DNA from: Pseudomonas silvicola
Lineage (GTDB): Bacteria; Pseudomonadota; Gammaproteobacteria; Pseudomonadales; Pseudomonadaceae
Assembly (NCBI RefSeq): GCF_026651855.1
Contig: NZ_CP093280.1
Location: 4,566,001 to 4,630,000, forward strand
Direction: 5' to 3'
DNA length: 64,000 nt
Position 1 is the stretch's first letter; the number at the start of each line of letters is the position of its first letter. Shown piece by piece: positions 19,336-29,257 of the stretch. The notes under the pieces were generated by a model, which saw only the letters and a program-made list of their open reading frames with translations, did not search any database and had not been told where the DNA came from. A program made the position numbers and the translations under genes.

Positions 19336-21584
19336 GTTACCGCGTGGCGGTACGGGCCCTGTGCGAGTTCACCGCCAAGGTCGGCGACCTGGACCTGCGC
19401 TTCACGCCCTCGCCGACGGCCCAGGAGGGGATGGCCGGGCACCGGCGCGTCACGGCTGGGCGCGGCGCCGGTTACCAGAGCGAAGTGGCGCTGGAAGGTA
19501 CCTATCAATCCTTGCAGGTGCGCGGCCGTGCCGATGGCTATGACCCGGCGCGCAACCGCCTGGAAGAAATCAAGACCCACCGTGGCGACCTGGAGCGCCA
19601 GCCGGCCAACCATCGGCAGTTGCACTGGGCGCAGGCGCGGGTATACGGCTGGCTGCTGTGCCAGCGCGACGGGCTGGCGCAGCTCAACCTGGCGCTGGTG
19701 TACCTGGACGTCGACAGCGACCGCCAGACCTTGATCGAAGAGCAGTGGCAGGCCAGCGACCTGGAGGCGTATTTCCACCAGCAGTGCGCCCTGTTCCTGG
19801 CCTGGGCCGAGGCTGAAATGCAGCGTGCCGGCGTGCGTGACCAGGCGCTGGTGGCGTTGAAGTTTCCCCATGGCGAGTTTCGCCTGGGCCAGCGCGACCT
19901 GGCGGAAACCGTCTACAAGGCGGTCAGCACCGGCCGTTGCCTGATGGCTCAGGCCACTACCGGTATCGGCAAGACCCTGGGCACCCTGTTTCCCATGCTC
20001 AAGGCCCTGGTGCCTCAGCAATTGGACAAGGTGCTGTTCCTCACCGCCAAGACCCCAGGCCGGCAACTGGCCCTGGAGGCCTTGCGCCAGATCGGCGCCA
20101 GTGCGCCTGACCTGCCATTGCGCAGCCTGGAACTGGTGGCCCGGGACAAGGCCTGCGAATACCCGGACAAGGCCTGCCACGGTGATTCGTGCCCGCTGGC
20201 CAAGGGCTTTTACGACCGGCTGCCGGCGGCCCGCGCCGCAGCGGTGCAACTGCGCCTGCAAGACCAGCAGGCGGTGCGCGAAGTCGCCCTGGCCCACCAG
20301 GTGTGCCCCTATTACCTGAGCCAGGAACTGGCCCGCTGGGCCGATGTGGTGGTGGGCGATTACAACTACTATTTCGACCTCAACGCCTTGCTGTTTGGTC
20401 TGGCCCAGGCCAACCAGTGGCGCCTGGCGCTGTTGGTCGACGAGGCGCACAACCTTGTGGAGCGAACCCGCGGCATGTACAGCGCCAGCCTCGACCAGTA
20501 CTACCTGGGCGTGCTGCGCCGCGACCCGCCCGCGCTGCTGAAAAGCCCCTTGCAAAAGCTCAACCGCGAATGGAATGCTCTGTACAAGGACCAGCTGGGG
20601 CCCTATCAGGCCTGTGCGCACCTGCCGGACCGCTTCGTGCAAGCCTTGCTGCGCTGTGTCAGTGCCTTGGGCGAACTGTTCAACGAGCAGCCCACCGGGC
20701 TGGATCGTGCCTGGCTGGACTTCTATTTCGATGCCCTGCAATTCACCCGGGTGGCCGAACTGTATGGCGAGCACTATGTGTTCGATATCCAGCAGCGCGA
20801 GGGCGCAGGGCGCAAGCGCCAGGCGCAGTTGAACTTGCGTAACGTGGTCCCGGCGCCTCTGAGCGGCCCGCGCCTGAAAGCGGCCCGCAGTGCGGTGCTG
20901 TTCTCCGCGACCCTCAGCCCGCAGCATTATTTCGCCGACCTGCTGGGCTTGCCGGCGGACTGCGCCTGGATCGACGTGCAGTCACCCTTCAGCGCGGCGC
21001 AATTGGACGTGCGCATCGTCGACAGTATTTCGACCCGCTTCAATCACCGGCGTGCCTCCCTGGCGCCCATCGCCGCGTTGATCGCCGAGCAGTTTGCCCG
21101 CCAGCCCGGCAACTACCTGGCGTTCTTCAGCAGTTTCGATTATCTGCAACAGGTGGCGGAGGTCATGGCCGCCCAGTATCCCGACGTGCCGTTGTGGCTG
21201 CAGGGGCGCAAGATGGACGAGGCCCAGCGCCGGGACTTTCTCGGCCAGTTCAGTGACCACAGCCAGGGCGTGGGCTTCGCCGTGCTGGGTGGAGCGTTTG
21301 GCGAGGGCATCGACCTGCCTGGCAAGCGCCTGATCGGCGCGTTCATCGCCACCTTGGGCCTGGCGCAGTTCAACCCGGTCAACGAACAGCTCAAGGCGCG
21401 CATGGGCGAAGTGTTCGGCGCCGGTTACGACTACACCTACTTGTATCCCGGGTTGCACAAAGTGGTGCAGGCGGCGGGCAGGGTGATCCGCGGCCAGCAG
21501 GACCAGGGCGTGGTGGTGCTGATTGATGACCGTTTCAGCGAAGGGCGGGTGAAAGCGTTGCTGCCGCGGTGGTGGGCGGTCTGA
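19332..21584 (+). CDS. XPD/DinG-type Fe-S helicase with N-terminal PD-(D/E)XK nuclease domain
   Basis: A 750-aa superfamily-2 helicase. An N-terminal RecB/Cas4-like nuclease domain is visible: GRADGYD with Asp68, LEEIKT with Glu79 and Lys81, and the Q-x3-Y motif (Gln101, Tyr105). Helicase motifs follow: Walker A ATTGIGKTLG, DEAH in VDEAHN, SATLSP, and QAAGRVIRGQQDQG. Four cysteines (KACEYPDKACHGDSCP and later HQVCPYY) fit the XPD-type 4Fe-4S cluster. The start at 19332 gives the 4-bp overlap with the nuclease gene; 19320 is an alternative. Likely a 5'-3' helicase that processes the product of the coupled FAN1 nuclease, probably in crosslink or flap repair. Confidence 0.88.
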   Translation: MSYRVAVRALCEFTAKVGDLDLRFTPSPTAQEGMAGHRRVTAGRGAGYQSEVALEGTYQSLQVRGRADGYDPARNRLEEIKTHRGDLERQPANHRQLHWAQARVYGWLLCQRDGLAQLNLALVYLDVDSDRQTLIEEQWQASDLEAYFHQQCALFLAWAEAEMQRAGVRDQALVALKFPHGEFRLGQRDLAETVYKAVSTGRCLMAQATTGIGKTLGTLFPMLKALVPQQLDKVLFLTAKTPGRQLALEALRQIGASAPDLPLRSLELVARDKACEYPDKACHGDSCPLAKGFYDRLPAARAAAVQLRLQDQQAVREVALAHQVCPYYLSQELARWADVVVGDYNYYFDLNALLFGLAQANQWRLALLVDEAHNLVERTRGMYSASLDQYYLGVLRRDPPALLKSPLQKLNREWNALYKDQLGPYQACAHLPDRFVQALLRCVSALGELFNEQPTGLDRAWLDFYFDALQFTRVAELYGEHYVFDIQQREGAGRKRQAQLNLRNVVPAPLSGPRLKAARSAVLFSATLSPQHYFADLLGLPADCAWIDVQSPFSAAQLDVRIVDSISTRFNHRRASLAPIAALIAEQFARQPGNYLAFFSSFDYLQQVAEVMAAQYPDVPLWLQGRKMDEAQRRDFLGQFSDHSQGVGFAVLGGAFGEGIDLPGKRLIGAFIATLGLAQFNPVNEQLKARMGEVFGAGYDYTYLYPGLHKVVQAAGRVIRGQQDQGVVVLIDDRFSEGRVKALLPRWWAV

Positions 21585-21693
21585 ACCTGTGTGTCAATTT
21601 TCCTGCAATACGGATCGAAGCCGTCGCGTTGCGGTCAAACTGCCAGTAAACTGACCCCTTAGTGTCCACGATTTCCCTTTTCAGAGGTTATGC

Positions 21694-23334
21694 ATGAAGC
21701 TCAGTCCATTGGCGGGTAAGCCGGCTCCAGCGAACGTGCTGGTCGATATTCCGCGACTGGTAACCGCCTACTACACCGTCCAGCCCGATGCCAGCGAAGC
21801 CACCCAGCGCGTGGCCTTCGGGACTTCCGGGCACCGGGGCAGTTCGTTTGACGCAAGCTTCAACGAGTGGCACGTTCTGGCCATCAGCCAGGCTATCTGC
21901 CTGTACCGCCAGGCCCAGGGCATCGATGGCCCGCTGTACCTGGGGGCGGACACCCACGCGCTGTCGACCCCGGCCGCCGCCAGTGCCCTGGAAGTGCTGG
22001 CGGCCAACGGTGTGCAGGTGATGATCTCGCACAATGACGAGTACACCCCGACCCCGGCCGTGTCCCATGCCATCCTGTGCTACAACAAGGGTCGTACCCA
22101 GGGCCTGGCCGACGGCATCGTCATCACGCCGTCCCACAACCCGCCGCAAAGCGGTGGCTTCAAGTACAACCCGCCCAATGGCGGTCCGGCTGACAGCCAT
22201 GTGACCAAGTGGATCGAAGCCAAGGCCAACGAGCTGCTGGCCGATGGCCTCAAGGGCGTCAAGCGCATCGGCCACGAGCAAGCGCTGAAGGCGAGCACCA
22301 CTCACCGTCACGACTACCTCAATACCTATGTCGCCGACTTGGGTAACGTCATCGACCTGGACGCCATCCGCAACGCAGGGCTGCGCCTGGGCGTCGACCC
22401 CCTGGGCGGCGCCGGGGTCAACTACTGGTCGGCCATCGCCGAGCACTACGCGCTGAACCTGGACGTGGTCAACACCCATGTCGACCCGACGTTTCGTTTC
22501 ATGTGCGTGGACTGGGACGGCCAGATCCGCATGGACCCGTCCTCGCCCTATGCCATGCAGGGCCTGATCGGCCTCAAGGACCGCTTCGACGTGGCCTTCG
22601 CGTGCGACCCGGACCACGATCGCCACGGCATCGTCACCCCCAACGGTGGCCTGCTGGCGCCGAACAACTACCTGGCGGTGGCCATCGACTACCTGTTCCA
22701 GAACCGTCCGAACTGGCGTGCCGATGCGGCCGTGGGCAAGACCGTGGTCAGCAGTGGCCTGATCGACCGCGTGACCGCGCGCCTGGGCCGTCGCCTGTAC
22801 GAAGTGCCGGTGGGCTTCAAGTACTTCGCCGATGGCTTGTTTGACGGCTCCCTGGGCTTTGGCGGCGAAGAAAGCGCCGGTGCCTCGTTTCTGCGCCGTG
22901 ACGGCAGCGTCTGGGCCACCGACAAGGACGGCCTGATTCCATCGCTGCTGGCGGCGGAAATCACTGCCCGCACCGGTCGCAACCCAGGCCTGGCTTACCA
23001 GGAACTGACCCGCGACCTGGGCGAGCCTTTCGCCACCCGTGTCGAAGCCAAGGCCAACCCGCAGCAGAAAGCGCTGCTGGGCAAGCTGTCGCCGGAACAG
23101 GTCAAGTCCACCCAGCTGGCAGGCGAGCCGATCGAGCAGATCCTCAGCCACGCGCCTGGCAACAACCAGGCCATTGGTGGTTTGAAAGTGATGACCGCCA
23201 ACGGCTGGTTCGCCGCGCGGCCGTCGGGTACCGAGGATATCTACAAGATCTACGCCGAAAGCTTTGTCGACGAGGCGCACCTGCAGCGCCTGGTAGCGGA
23301 AGCCCAGGTATTGGTGGACGCGGCGATCAGCTGA
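21694..23334 (+). CDS. pgm: Phosphoglucomutase (alpha-D-glucose phosphate-specific)
   Basis: A 546-aa enzyme interconverting glucose 1-phosphate and glucose 6-phosphate, needed for trehalose, glycogen and cell-envelope sugar nucleotides. The catalytic phosphoserine lies in [13 protein letters not shown], the metal-binding loop is DPDHDRHG, the sugar-binding loop is GGEESAGAS, and the phosphate-binding loop is [15 protein letters not shown]. The length is normal for the E. coli Pgm type. The gene has its own upstream space and a strong terminator downstream. Confidence 0.95.
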   Translation: MKLSPLAGKPAPANVLVDIPRLVTAYYTVQPDASEATQRVAFGTSGHRGSSFDASFNEWHVLAISQAICLYRQAQGIDGPLYLGADTHALSTPAAASALEVLAANGVQVMISHNDEYTPTPAVSHAILCYNKGRTQGLADGIVITPSHNPPQSGGFKYNPPNGGPADSHVTKWIEAKANELLADGLKGVKRIGHEQALKASTTHRHDYLNTYVADLGNVIDLDAIRNAGLRLGVDPLGGAGVNYWSAIAEHYALNLDVVNTHVDPTFRFMCVDWDGQIRMDPSSPYAMQGLIGLKDRFDVAFACDPDHDRHGIVTPNGGLLAPNNYLAVAIDYLFQNRPNWRADAAVGKTVVSSGLIDRVTARLGRRLYEVPVGFKYFADGLFDGSLGFGGEESAGASFLRRDGSVWATDKDGLIPSLLAAEITARTGRNPGLAYQELTRDLGEPFATRVEAKANPQQKALLGKLSPEQVKSTQLAGEPIEQILSHAPGNNQAIGGLKVMTANGWFAARPSGTEDIYKIYAESFVDEAHLQRLVAEAQVLVDAAIS

Positions 23335-23356
23335 TACCGCGCCGGCACGAAAAAGG

Positions 23357-23390
23357 AAGGGCCTGCATCGCTGCAGGCCCTTTTTGTTTT
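23357..23390 (+). terminator. Rho-independent terminator after pgm (probably bidirectional)
   Basis: A perfect GGGCCTGCA/TGCAGGCCC stem with a four-base loop is followed by TTTTTGTTTT. A-rich sequence on the left side also gives a T-rich tail on the minus strand, so it can serve the convergent pirin gene. Confidence 0.92.
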
Positions 23391-24088
23391 CACGCTACAT
23401 CCACCAGCACGATCTCGGCATCTTCGATGGCCGTGACACGCAGCACGCGCTCGTCCTCCACGGCCACACCGTCACGGGCGAAGGCCCGCACGCCGTTGAC
23501 TTCGATCACGCCCTTGGCCGGTACCAGGTAGGCCTTGCGGCCAGCGTCTACCGCGTACTCGGCGGTTTCCCCGGCTTTCAGGGTAGCCGCCACCAGGCGG
23601 CCGTCGGCGCGGATGCGCAGGCTGACGTCATCGTCGGCACGGCCACTGGCCAGGGTCACGAAGCCTTCGCCACGTTCGCCTTTGGGAAACGGCCGGGCGC
23701 CCCACGAAGGTGCTTCGCCACGCTTGTCCGGGATGATCCAGATCTGGAAGATCCGGGTCGGGCCGGGTTCGAGGTTGTACTCGCTGTGGACGATACCGGT
23801 CCCTGCACTCATCACCTGCACGTCACCGGCTTCGGTACGGCCCTTGTTACCCAGGCTGTCCTGGTGAGTGATGGCGCCTTCACGCACATAAGTGATGATT
23901 TCCATGTCACGGTGCGGGTGTTGCGGAAAACCGGTGCCGGGGGCGATCACGTCATCGTTCCACACCCGCAGGTTGCCCCAGTTCATGCGTTTGGGGTCAT
24001 GGTACTCGGCGAAGGAAAAATGGTGATGGGCGTCGAGCCATCCGTGGTTGGCGCCACCCAAGGACGCGAAAGGTCTTAACTGGATCAT
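23390..24088 (-). CDS. Pirin-family bicupin protein
   Basis: A 232-aa protein of the YhhW/pirin type. The N-terminal cupin holds the metal-binding set PQHPHRDMEIITYV, then HQDSLG and GTGIVHSEYN. The C-terminal cupin lacks a full ligand set, as usual. Homologues include a quercetin 2,3-dioxygenase in E. coli and redox-responsive pirins; the substrate here cannot be told. It is convergent with pgm and shares the terminator region. Confidence 0.9.
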   Translation of the reverse strand: MIQLRPFASLGGANHGWLDAHHHFSFAEYHDPKRMNWGNLRVWNDDVIAPGTGFPQHPHRDMEIITYVREGAITHQDSLGNKGRTEAGDVQVMSAGTGIVHSEYNLEPGPTRIFQIWIIPDKRGEAPSWGARPFPKGERGEGFVTLASGRADDDVSLRIRADGRLVAATLKAGETAEYAVDAGRKAYLVPAKGVIEVNGVRAFARDGVAVEDERVLRVTAIEDAEIVLVDVA

Positions 24089-24206
24089 GGTGCTCTCCTC
24101 AAGTGGGTAATCTGAATCACGGGACTAGTGTCTCGCGTCCATAGATCGAAAAAAAGCGTAAAATATTCGACAAACCAATCTACTATATCGATATATATGT
24201 GTTTCT

Positions 24207-24297
24207 CTGTGGGACCGGGCGAAGCTCGGGAAGGGTTCGCTGCGGTCTACCTGACGCAACGCGGCGTCTGGTTTCCGAGCTTCGCCCGGTCCCACAG
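24207..24297. repeat. REPIN: two facing REP elements
   Basis: CTGTGGGACCGGGCGAAGC at the left end is repeated in reverse complement at the right end (ending CTTCGCCCGGTCCCACAG), almost without mismatch over about 24 bp. About 40 bp separate the arms. It is the best-preserved copy of this REP family in the window. It lies upstream of the UvrD-like helicase gene, and its translation creates a false N-terminal extension of that protein. The remaining 24089-24206 is AT-rich and presumably holds the pirin promoter. Confidence 0.92.
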
Positions 24298-24378
24298 GGC
24301 GGGTGGCGTCTTAAATACTTGATTCACAATGCTTTGGCTGGCAGTGTCGGTGCCTGTCGAACCCATGCCGGAGCCCGC

Positions 24379-26844
24379 GTGTCAGAACTACCCGCCGAAC
24401 TTGTCCCCCCCGCCCAATTACCCTGGCTCAAGCGCCTGGTGGCCCGCCTTCTGGGCCGCGGCCTCAGCCGCCTCAGCGCCCAGCACCGCGACTCCTGGTT
24501 TCATGGCCACGTGGCCGGGCAGCGCAGTGGCCATGGCGAGGGCCTGCGCGAAGGTTTCGAGCAGGGGCACGAGCAGGGCTTCGAAGAAGGGCGGCAGGTG
24601 CTGGTGATCCGCGATACGCGTCCCGACGAGCACGGCGTGCCCGGTGTCGACGACTACCTGTTCGACCACTGGAAGCCAGGCCTGAGCGCCGAACTGAAGA
24701 AGCGCATCAAGGCGGACGTCACCGCGCGCCTGCCCGAGGCCGCGCAGCCCAGCGCCGCGCAGTGGAAACTGATCTTCAGCGATACACCGTCCACGTGCGT
24801 GATCGCCGGGGCCGGGGCGGGCAAATCCACCTCGTTGGTGCTGCGGCTGCTGGTGCTGCACCACTACCTGGGCATGGAGCTGGATGCGCTCACCGTGGTG
24901 ACCTTCACCCGCGAGTCGCGCAAGGACTTCATCAACAAGGTGCAGCAGGTATTCGGCCTGTGGGGCTACGCCCTCAGCATGCGCCAGGTGCGTGAGGTGG
25001 TGCGTACCTTCCACTCACGCATTCTGCCGCTGGTGCGCAGCCTGCCGGGCTTCGAGCAACTGCGCGCGTTCGAGAACCTGAGCAACCAGGCGCCACTGCC
25101 GGGCGCCGAGGAAGAGGCTGACAGCAACCCCTTTGACCTGCGCCTCAACGATGCCCAGCGCCAGCAGATGAACCTGTGCTATCGGGACCTGATGCAAGGC
25201 AGCGACCGCTTCGCCGAGCTGATCGGCCAACTGCGCCGCCAGGCCCTGCAACTCAAGGAACTGGACCGCGACCATCCTGACGTGCAGAAACGCGTGGCGG
25301 TGACCGAATTGTCGGCGCGTCGTGACGAAGAGCTCTGTGATCTGATCGAGGACCTGTGGTTCAACGCGGGCGCCTGGCCCATCAAGGGTATCGAGCCGAG
25401 CCGCGAGACCGTGGACATCAATGGCAGCCGTTTTCATTTCCACGGTTATATCCCCGAGATGGACGCCTGGGTAGTGCTGGGTTTCGACCCGTCCCAGGAC
25501 CAGCAGATGAAACGCCCCGGCGCCAAGCTACCCGTGTGGGCCGAGTGGGTGATCAAGCGCACACTGTTCCAGGCCTTCTGCGCCAAGCCGGTGATCTGGC
25601 TGGAGAACTACGCCCAGGCCCGCCGCCTGCTCGGTTCCCTGGCAGCGGACGCGGTGGCCGGGCCGGGCTTCGACTATAAGGTCAAGGGCGAGCTGGTGAC
25701 CGCGCCGCTGCTGGATTGCTTTGTGGGCGCCGCCGGTTTCATCGAGAACCTGGGCCTGGACGTGTCCGCGGCGGTGGGGCAGATGAGCTTTGCCAGCGAT
25801 GACAGCGACCGGTTGTTTTTCGAGGCCCTGAGCCTTTACTGGAAAGCCTTCGAAGCGCACCTGCTCAACCAGGCGCCACCGGTCATGACCTACAACCGCA
25901 TGTTCGCCCTGTTCGGCGAGAACAACCCGGAGAACCTGCGCCGCCTCGGCGACGAGGTATTGCGGCCGTTGTCGCACCTGATGATCGATGAATTCCAGGA
26001 CGTTTCGCCGCAGATCGTTTCCTGGCTGCGCGCCACGCTGCGGGAAATTCGCAGCCGTGGCCCGCAGTTGTCCGTGGGCCGGGTAGCGCAGTATTCCTCA
26101 TTGCTGTGCGTGGGGGATGACTGGCAGTCCATTTACGGCTGGCGCGGCAGTTCACCGAAGTACTTCATGGAGTTCGCCAGGCAGTTCCCGTCCCCAGCCA
26201 CCACCCGCGTGATGCTGGCCGACAACTTCCGCAGCCACCAGCACATCATCGATGCCGCCGAGCATCTGGTGCGTAGCGCGCCGGCCATCCCTGGCAAGAA
26301 GGCGAGGGCGGCCGGCCCGCAGCCGGAGGTGCTGACCCCGGTACGCGTGCTGGAGCGCGACGACGAGACCATGGCCTTGACCGTGGCCGAGCATTACCGG
26401 CTGGGGCATTCGATCCTGTTGCTGTTCCGCAAGGGCAGCGACCGCGCCGCCGCGGTCGAACACCTGCAAGGGGTGTTGCAGCGCGACCAGGCGCGGCCAC
26501 TGGCCGAGCGGCAGATCAGGCAGCTGACGTACCATAGCGCCAAAGGCCTGCAGGCCGATGCGGTATTCCTGCTGGGCGACTGCCAGCACGTTACTCGGTC
26601 CCCCTACAAGAACCAGGTGTACCGCCTGGCCGGCCTTGGCAAGGCCGGGGAAGCGGAGGCCTATGACAAGGCCCAGCAGGACGAGACCCTGCGCCTGGCT
26701 TATGTGGCAGTGACCCGTGCCGTAAGCCATTGCTACTGGTACGTGGAGCCGCCTGCCAAGGACACCCCGGCGCTGCCCCGGGCGTCCGACCATGTGGCGG
26801 GTGACAAGCCGTTCTTCGACGACGTGCGCGCCTCACCGGTCTGA
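24379..26844 (+). CDS. UvrD/Rep-like superfamily-1 DNA helicase
   Basis: An 821-aa ATP-dependent helicase. Motifs in order: an unusual N-terminal about 170 aa with an EGLREGFEQGHEQGFEEGRQ glutamate/glycine repeat, Walker A GAGAGKSTSL, TFTRESRKDF, DEFQDVSP (Walker B), GDDWQSIYGWRG, LADNFRS, TYHSAKGLQADAVFL, and LAYVAVTRA. The long insertion between motif Ia and Walker B is unlike classical UvrD and recalls helicase IV-type proteins. The start is GTG with GGAG five bases upstream; the longer frame from 24199 would translate the REPIN and is rejected. Its role is probably DNA repair or recombination; there is no partner gene. Confidence 0.87.
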   Translation: MSELPAELVPPAQLPWLKRLVARLLGRGLSRLSAQHRDSWFHGHVAGQRSGHGEGLREGFEQGHEQGFEEGRQVLVIRDTRPDEHGVPGVDDYLFDHWKPGLSAELKKRIKADVTARLPEAAQPSAAQWKLIFSDTPSTCVIAGAGAGKSTSLVLRLLVLHHYLGMELDALTVVTFTRESRKDFINKVQQVFGLWGYALSMRQVREVVRTFHSRILPLVRSLPGFEQLRAFENLSNQAPLPGAEEEADSNPFDLRLNDAQRQQMNLCYRDLMQGSDRFAELIGQLRRQALQLKELDRDHPDVQKRVAVTELSARRDEELCDLIEDLWFNAGAWPIKGIEPSRETVDINGSRFHFHGYIPEMDAWVVLGFDPSQDQQMKRPGAKLPVWAEWVIKRTLFQAFCAKPVIWLENYAQARRLLGSLAADAVAGPGFDYKVKGELVTAPLLDCFVGAAGFIENLGLDVSAAVGQMSFASDDSDRLFFEALSLYWKAFEAHLLNQAPPVMTYNRMFALFGENNPENLRRLGDEVLRPLSHLMIDEFQDVSPQIVSWLRATLREIRSRGPQLSVGRVAQYSSLLCVGDDWQSIYGWRGSSPKYFMEFARQFPSPATTRVMLADNFRSHQHIIDAAEHLVRSAPAIPGKKARAAGPQPEVLTPVRVLERDDETMALTVAEHYRLGHSILLLFRKGSDRAAAVEHLQGVLQRDQARPLAERQIRQLTYHSAKGLQADAVFLLGDCQHVTRSPYKNQVYRLAGLGKAGEAEAYDKAQQDETLRLAYVAVTRAVSHCYWYVEPPAKDTPALPRASDHVAGDKPFFDDVRASPV

Positions 26845-26883
26845 CCGCGGTCCTGCTGCGGGGCACCCGCACAAGAGGCAATA

Positions 26884-26918
26884 AAAAACCGATGCCGGCA
26901 ACCGGCATCGGTTTTTTT
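26884..26918 (+). terminator. Rho-independent terminator (bidirectional)
   Basis: A perfect stem ACCGATGCCGG/CCGGCATCGGT with a CAA loop has A-tract and T-tract on its two sides. It therefore can end both the helicase gene and the convergent DUF1652 gene. Confidence 0.92.
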
Positions 26919-26935
26919 GTGGATCTGCGTGCGGG

Positions 26936-27196
26936 TCAGCCGTAGGCCGACAGCGAATGCGGTGGAATGAACGCCTCCAGCTCTGCCTCGACCGCTTCGA
27001 TGATGCGCTCCACATCCGCTGCATTCATCACCGTGGCGCAGGGGATACCGGCGATCGCGATCAAGGTTTCGCCGCTGGCCCGGTCGAACAGGCGCGCCAC
27101 CATGCTGCTGGGCGCGTCCATGCTGCCCTCGAACCCCATGGGGTGAAAATGCCAACGCATGACTTGGCAGGCGTTGGGAAAGGTCATTTTGTTCAT
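26936..27196 (-). CDS. DUF1652 domain protein
   Basis: An 86-aa protein of a small family common in Pseudomonas (MNKMTFPNACQVMRWHF, then MVARLFDRASGETLIAIAGIPC). Function unknown. The start at 27196 follows AGAGGTGG; the longer frame to 27424 has no supporting features. It is soluble, with no signal sequence. Confidence 0.82.
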   Translation of the reverse strand: MNKMTFPNACQVMRWHFHPMGFEGSMDAPSSMVARLFDRASGETLIAIAGIPCATVMNAADVERIIEAVEAELEAFIPPHSLSAYG

Positions 27197-27574
27197 TGTG
27201 CCACCTCTGCATCGTGCAGCCTGGCCTGGCGTGCCGTTGTATTTGAAACGGCGTGGGTACCGGCCTTGTCGAGAACTTAAACGTAGCACCGCAGCACACC
27301 GGATATGAAGGTTTTTTAAGTAAAAAGTGTGCTCAAGTCCAGTTTTTTGATGCAGGTCATAAAACCACCGACCAATGGCGATGTCTACGCGCGAATTGAT
27401 AATCGCGCAAACGTTTAAGTGCAAAAGTAATTAACCGTTCAGTACATGAAACTTCATTTTCCGCCCTCATGTTTTCGCCAAACAGTCGATAGCCCTTGTA
27501 AGCAGGGGCTGCGCTGACGTATCGCCCCCGCACCTTTGCATGGATGCCCGCCCTTTGCATTGCGAGAGTATTCC
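27197..27574. other. Divergent intergenic region (DUF1652 and chemoreceptor promoters)
   Basis: A 378-bp stretch with no gene. It is AT-richer than the flanks around 27300-27470 and must contain the promoters of the two divergent genes. I see no clear operator, RNA gene or repeat. Confidence 0.5.
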
Positions 27575-29200
27575 ATGTCCCTTCGAAATATGAGCATCGC
27601 CCCGCGTGCGTTCCTCGGCTTCGCTTTCATCGCCCTGCTGGTGGTGGCGCTGGGGGTGTTCGCGTCCAATCGCATGGCGTTGATCCGCCAGGCCTCCATT
27701 GACATGCAGACCAATCAACTGCCCAGTATCAGCTTCCTGGGCAATGTCACCGAAGGCGTGGTGAGGTTGCGCGTTACCTCGTTCCGCCTGCTGGTCAACC
27801 GCGAACCGGCAATGGTCGCTGATACCGACGCGCGCATCGCGGTACTGGTCGATAAAGTCAAACAGGCTGCGCACAGTTATGAAGTGTTGCCCGCAGAACC
27901 TGAAGAGGCAGCCCTTTATCGGGAGTTCCAGGGCACGCTGGACAATTACCTGCAATTGCAGAGCCGCCTGCAAGACCTGTCGCACCAGAACAAACTGGAA
28001 GAGATGCGTACGCTGCTCAATACCGGTATCAAGGACGGTTCCGACAAGATGGGCGAACAGCTCGGCCGGCTGGTCGCCATCAACCAGGCCGGCGCCAAGG
28101 CGGCCAACGATGAAGCTGCCGCCCAGTATGACCTGGCCAACCTGTGCGTGATCATCGTGTCGGTGATCGCCTGCTTGATGACCGTCCTGCTGGCCTGGCT
28201 GCTGACCCGCAGCATCGTCAACCCCCTCAGCGTGGCCGTGAAGGCCGCCCAGACCATCGCCGGCGGCAACCTCACCCAGCCGATCCAGGTGGACGGTCGC
28301 GACGAGCCCGCGCAACTGCTCCAGGCCTTGGCCCAGATGCAAGGCAACCTGCGCCAGACCATCGAACAGATAGCAGGCTCCGCCACGCAGTTGGCCTCGG
28401 CCGCCGAAGAGCTCAGCGCCGTCACCGAGGAAGCGTCCAAGGGCCTGCTGGCACAGAACCAGGAAATCGAGCAGGCCGCCACGGCGGTCAATGAAATGAC
28501 CGCGGCGGTGGAGGAGGTGGCGCGTAACGCAGTGTCCACGTCCCAGGCGTCGCAGGACTCCAACCAAGTGGCGTTGCAAGGCCGCGACCGGGTTACCGAC
28601 ACCGTGGGCGCCATTCAGCACATGACCCAGGAAGTGCAGCGCACCTCGGTGCTGGTCGAGGGCCTGGCGGCCCAGGGCCGTGACATCGGCCAGGTGCTGG
28701 ACGTGATTCGCGCCATCGCCGAGCAGACCAACCTGCTGGCCCTGAACGCTGCCATTGAAGCGGCCCGCGCCGGTGAGGCCGGGCGTGGTTTCGCGGTGGT
28801 GGCCGACGAGGTCAGGGCGCTGGCGCACCGTACCCAGCAGTCCACACGCGAAATCGAGCAGATGGTCAGCGGTATCCAGACCGGTACGGGCGAAGCCGTG
28901 CAGTCCATGCAGCAGAGCACGCAGCGCAGCCAGTCCACCCTGGACATGGCCCGCGAGGCGGGCAGCGCCCTGCAGCAGATTACCGACTCCATTTCGCTGA
29001 TCAACGAGCGCAACCTGGTGATTGCCAGCGCCTCGGAGGAGCAGGCCCAGGTGGCGCGGGAAGTGGACCGCAACCTCGTCAACATTCGCGACCTGGCCAA
29101 CCAGTCAGCCGCCGGTGCCCATCAGACCAGCGCCGCCAGCCATGAGCTGTCGCGCCTGGCCGTGGACCTGAGCGGCATGGTCGCGCGATTTGTGATTTGA
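27575..29200 (+). CDS. Methyl-accepting chemotaxis protein, four-helix-bundle sensor type
   Basis: A 541-aa inner-membrane receptor: TM1 (about 12-32), a helical periplasmic ligand domain of the 4HB_MCP class (about 35-190), TM2 (about 190-212, ending LTRSIVNPL), HAMP (about 212-265), and a long signalling bundle with tip [34 protein letters not shown]. It reports ligand occupancy to CheA/CheW. The start at 27575 ([11 protein letters not shown]) has a GAGAG site. The ligand is unknown; the next gene degrades arginine, but no functional link can be shown. Confidence 0.93.
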   Translation: MSLRNMSIAPRAFLGFAFIALLVVALGVFASNRMALIRQASIDMQTNQLPSISFLGNVTEGVVRLRVTSFRLLVNREPAMVADTDARIAVLVDKVKQAAHSYEVLPAEPEEAALYREFQGTLDNYLQLQSRLQDLSHQNKLEEMRTLLNTGIKDGSDKMGEQLGRLVAINQAGAKAANDEAAAQYDLANLCVIIVSVIACLMTVLLAWLLTRSIVNPLSVAVKAAQTIAGGNLTQPIQVDGRDEPAQLLQALAQMQGNLRQTIEQIAGSATQLASAAEELSAVTEEASKGLLAQNQEIEQAATAVNEMTAAVEEVARNAVSTSQASQDSNQVALQGRDRVTDTVGAIQHMTQEVQRTSVLVEGLAAQGRDIGQVLDVIRAIAEQTNLLALNAAIEAARAGEAGRGFAVVADEVRALAHRTQQSTREIEQMVSGIQTGTGEAVQSMQQSTQRSQSTLDMAREAGSALQQITDSISLINERNLVIASASEEQAQVAREVDRNLVNIRDLANQSAAGAHQTSAASHELSRLAVDLSGMVARFVI

Positions 29201-29257
29201 CGGCACGCACAGCGGTGGTAGGGTCAAGGGCCGCAATGCCGCGACAAGGATATGTGC

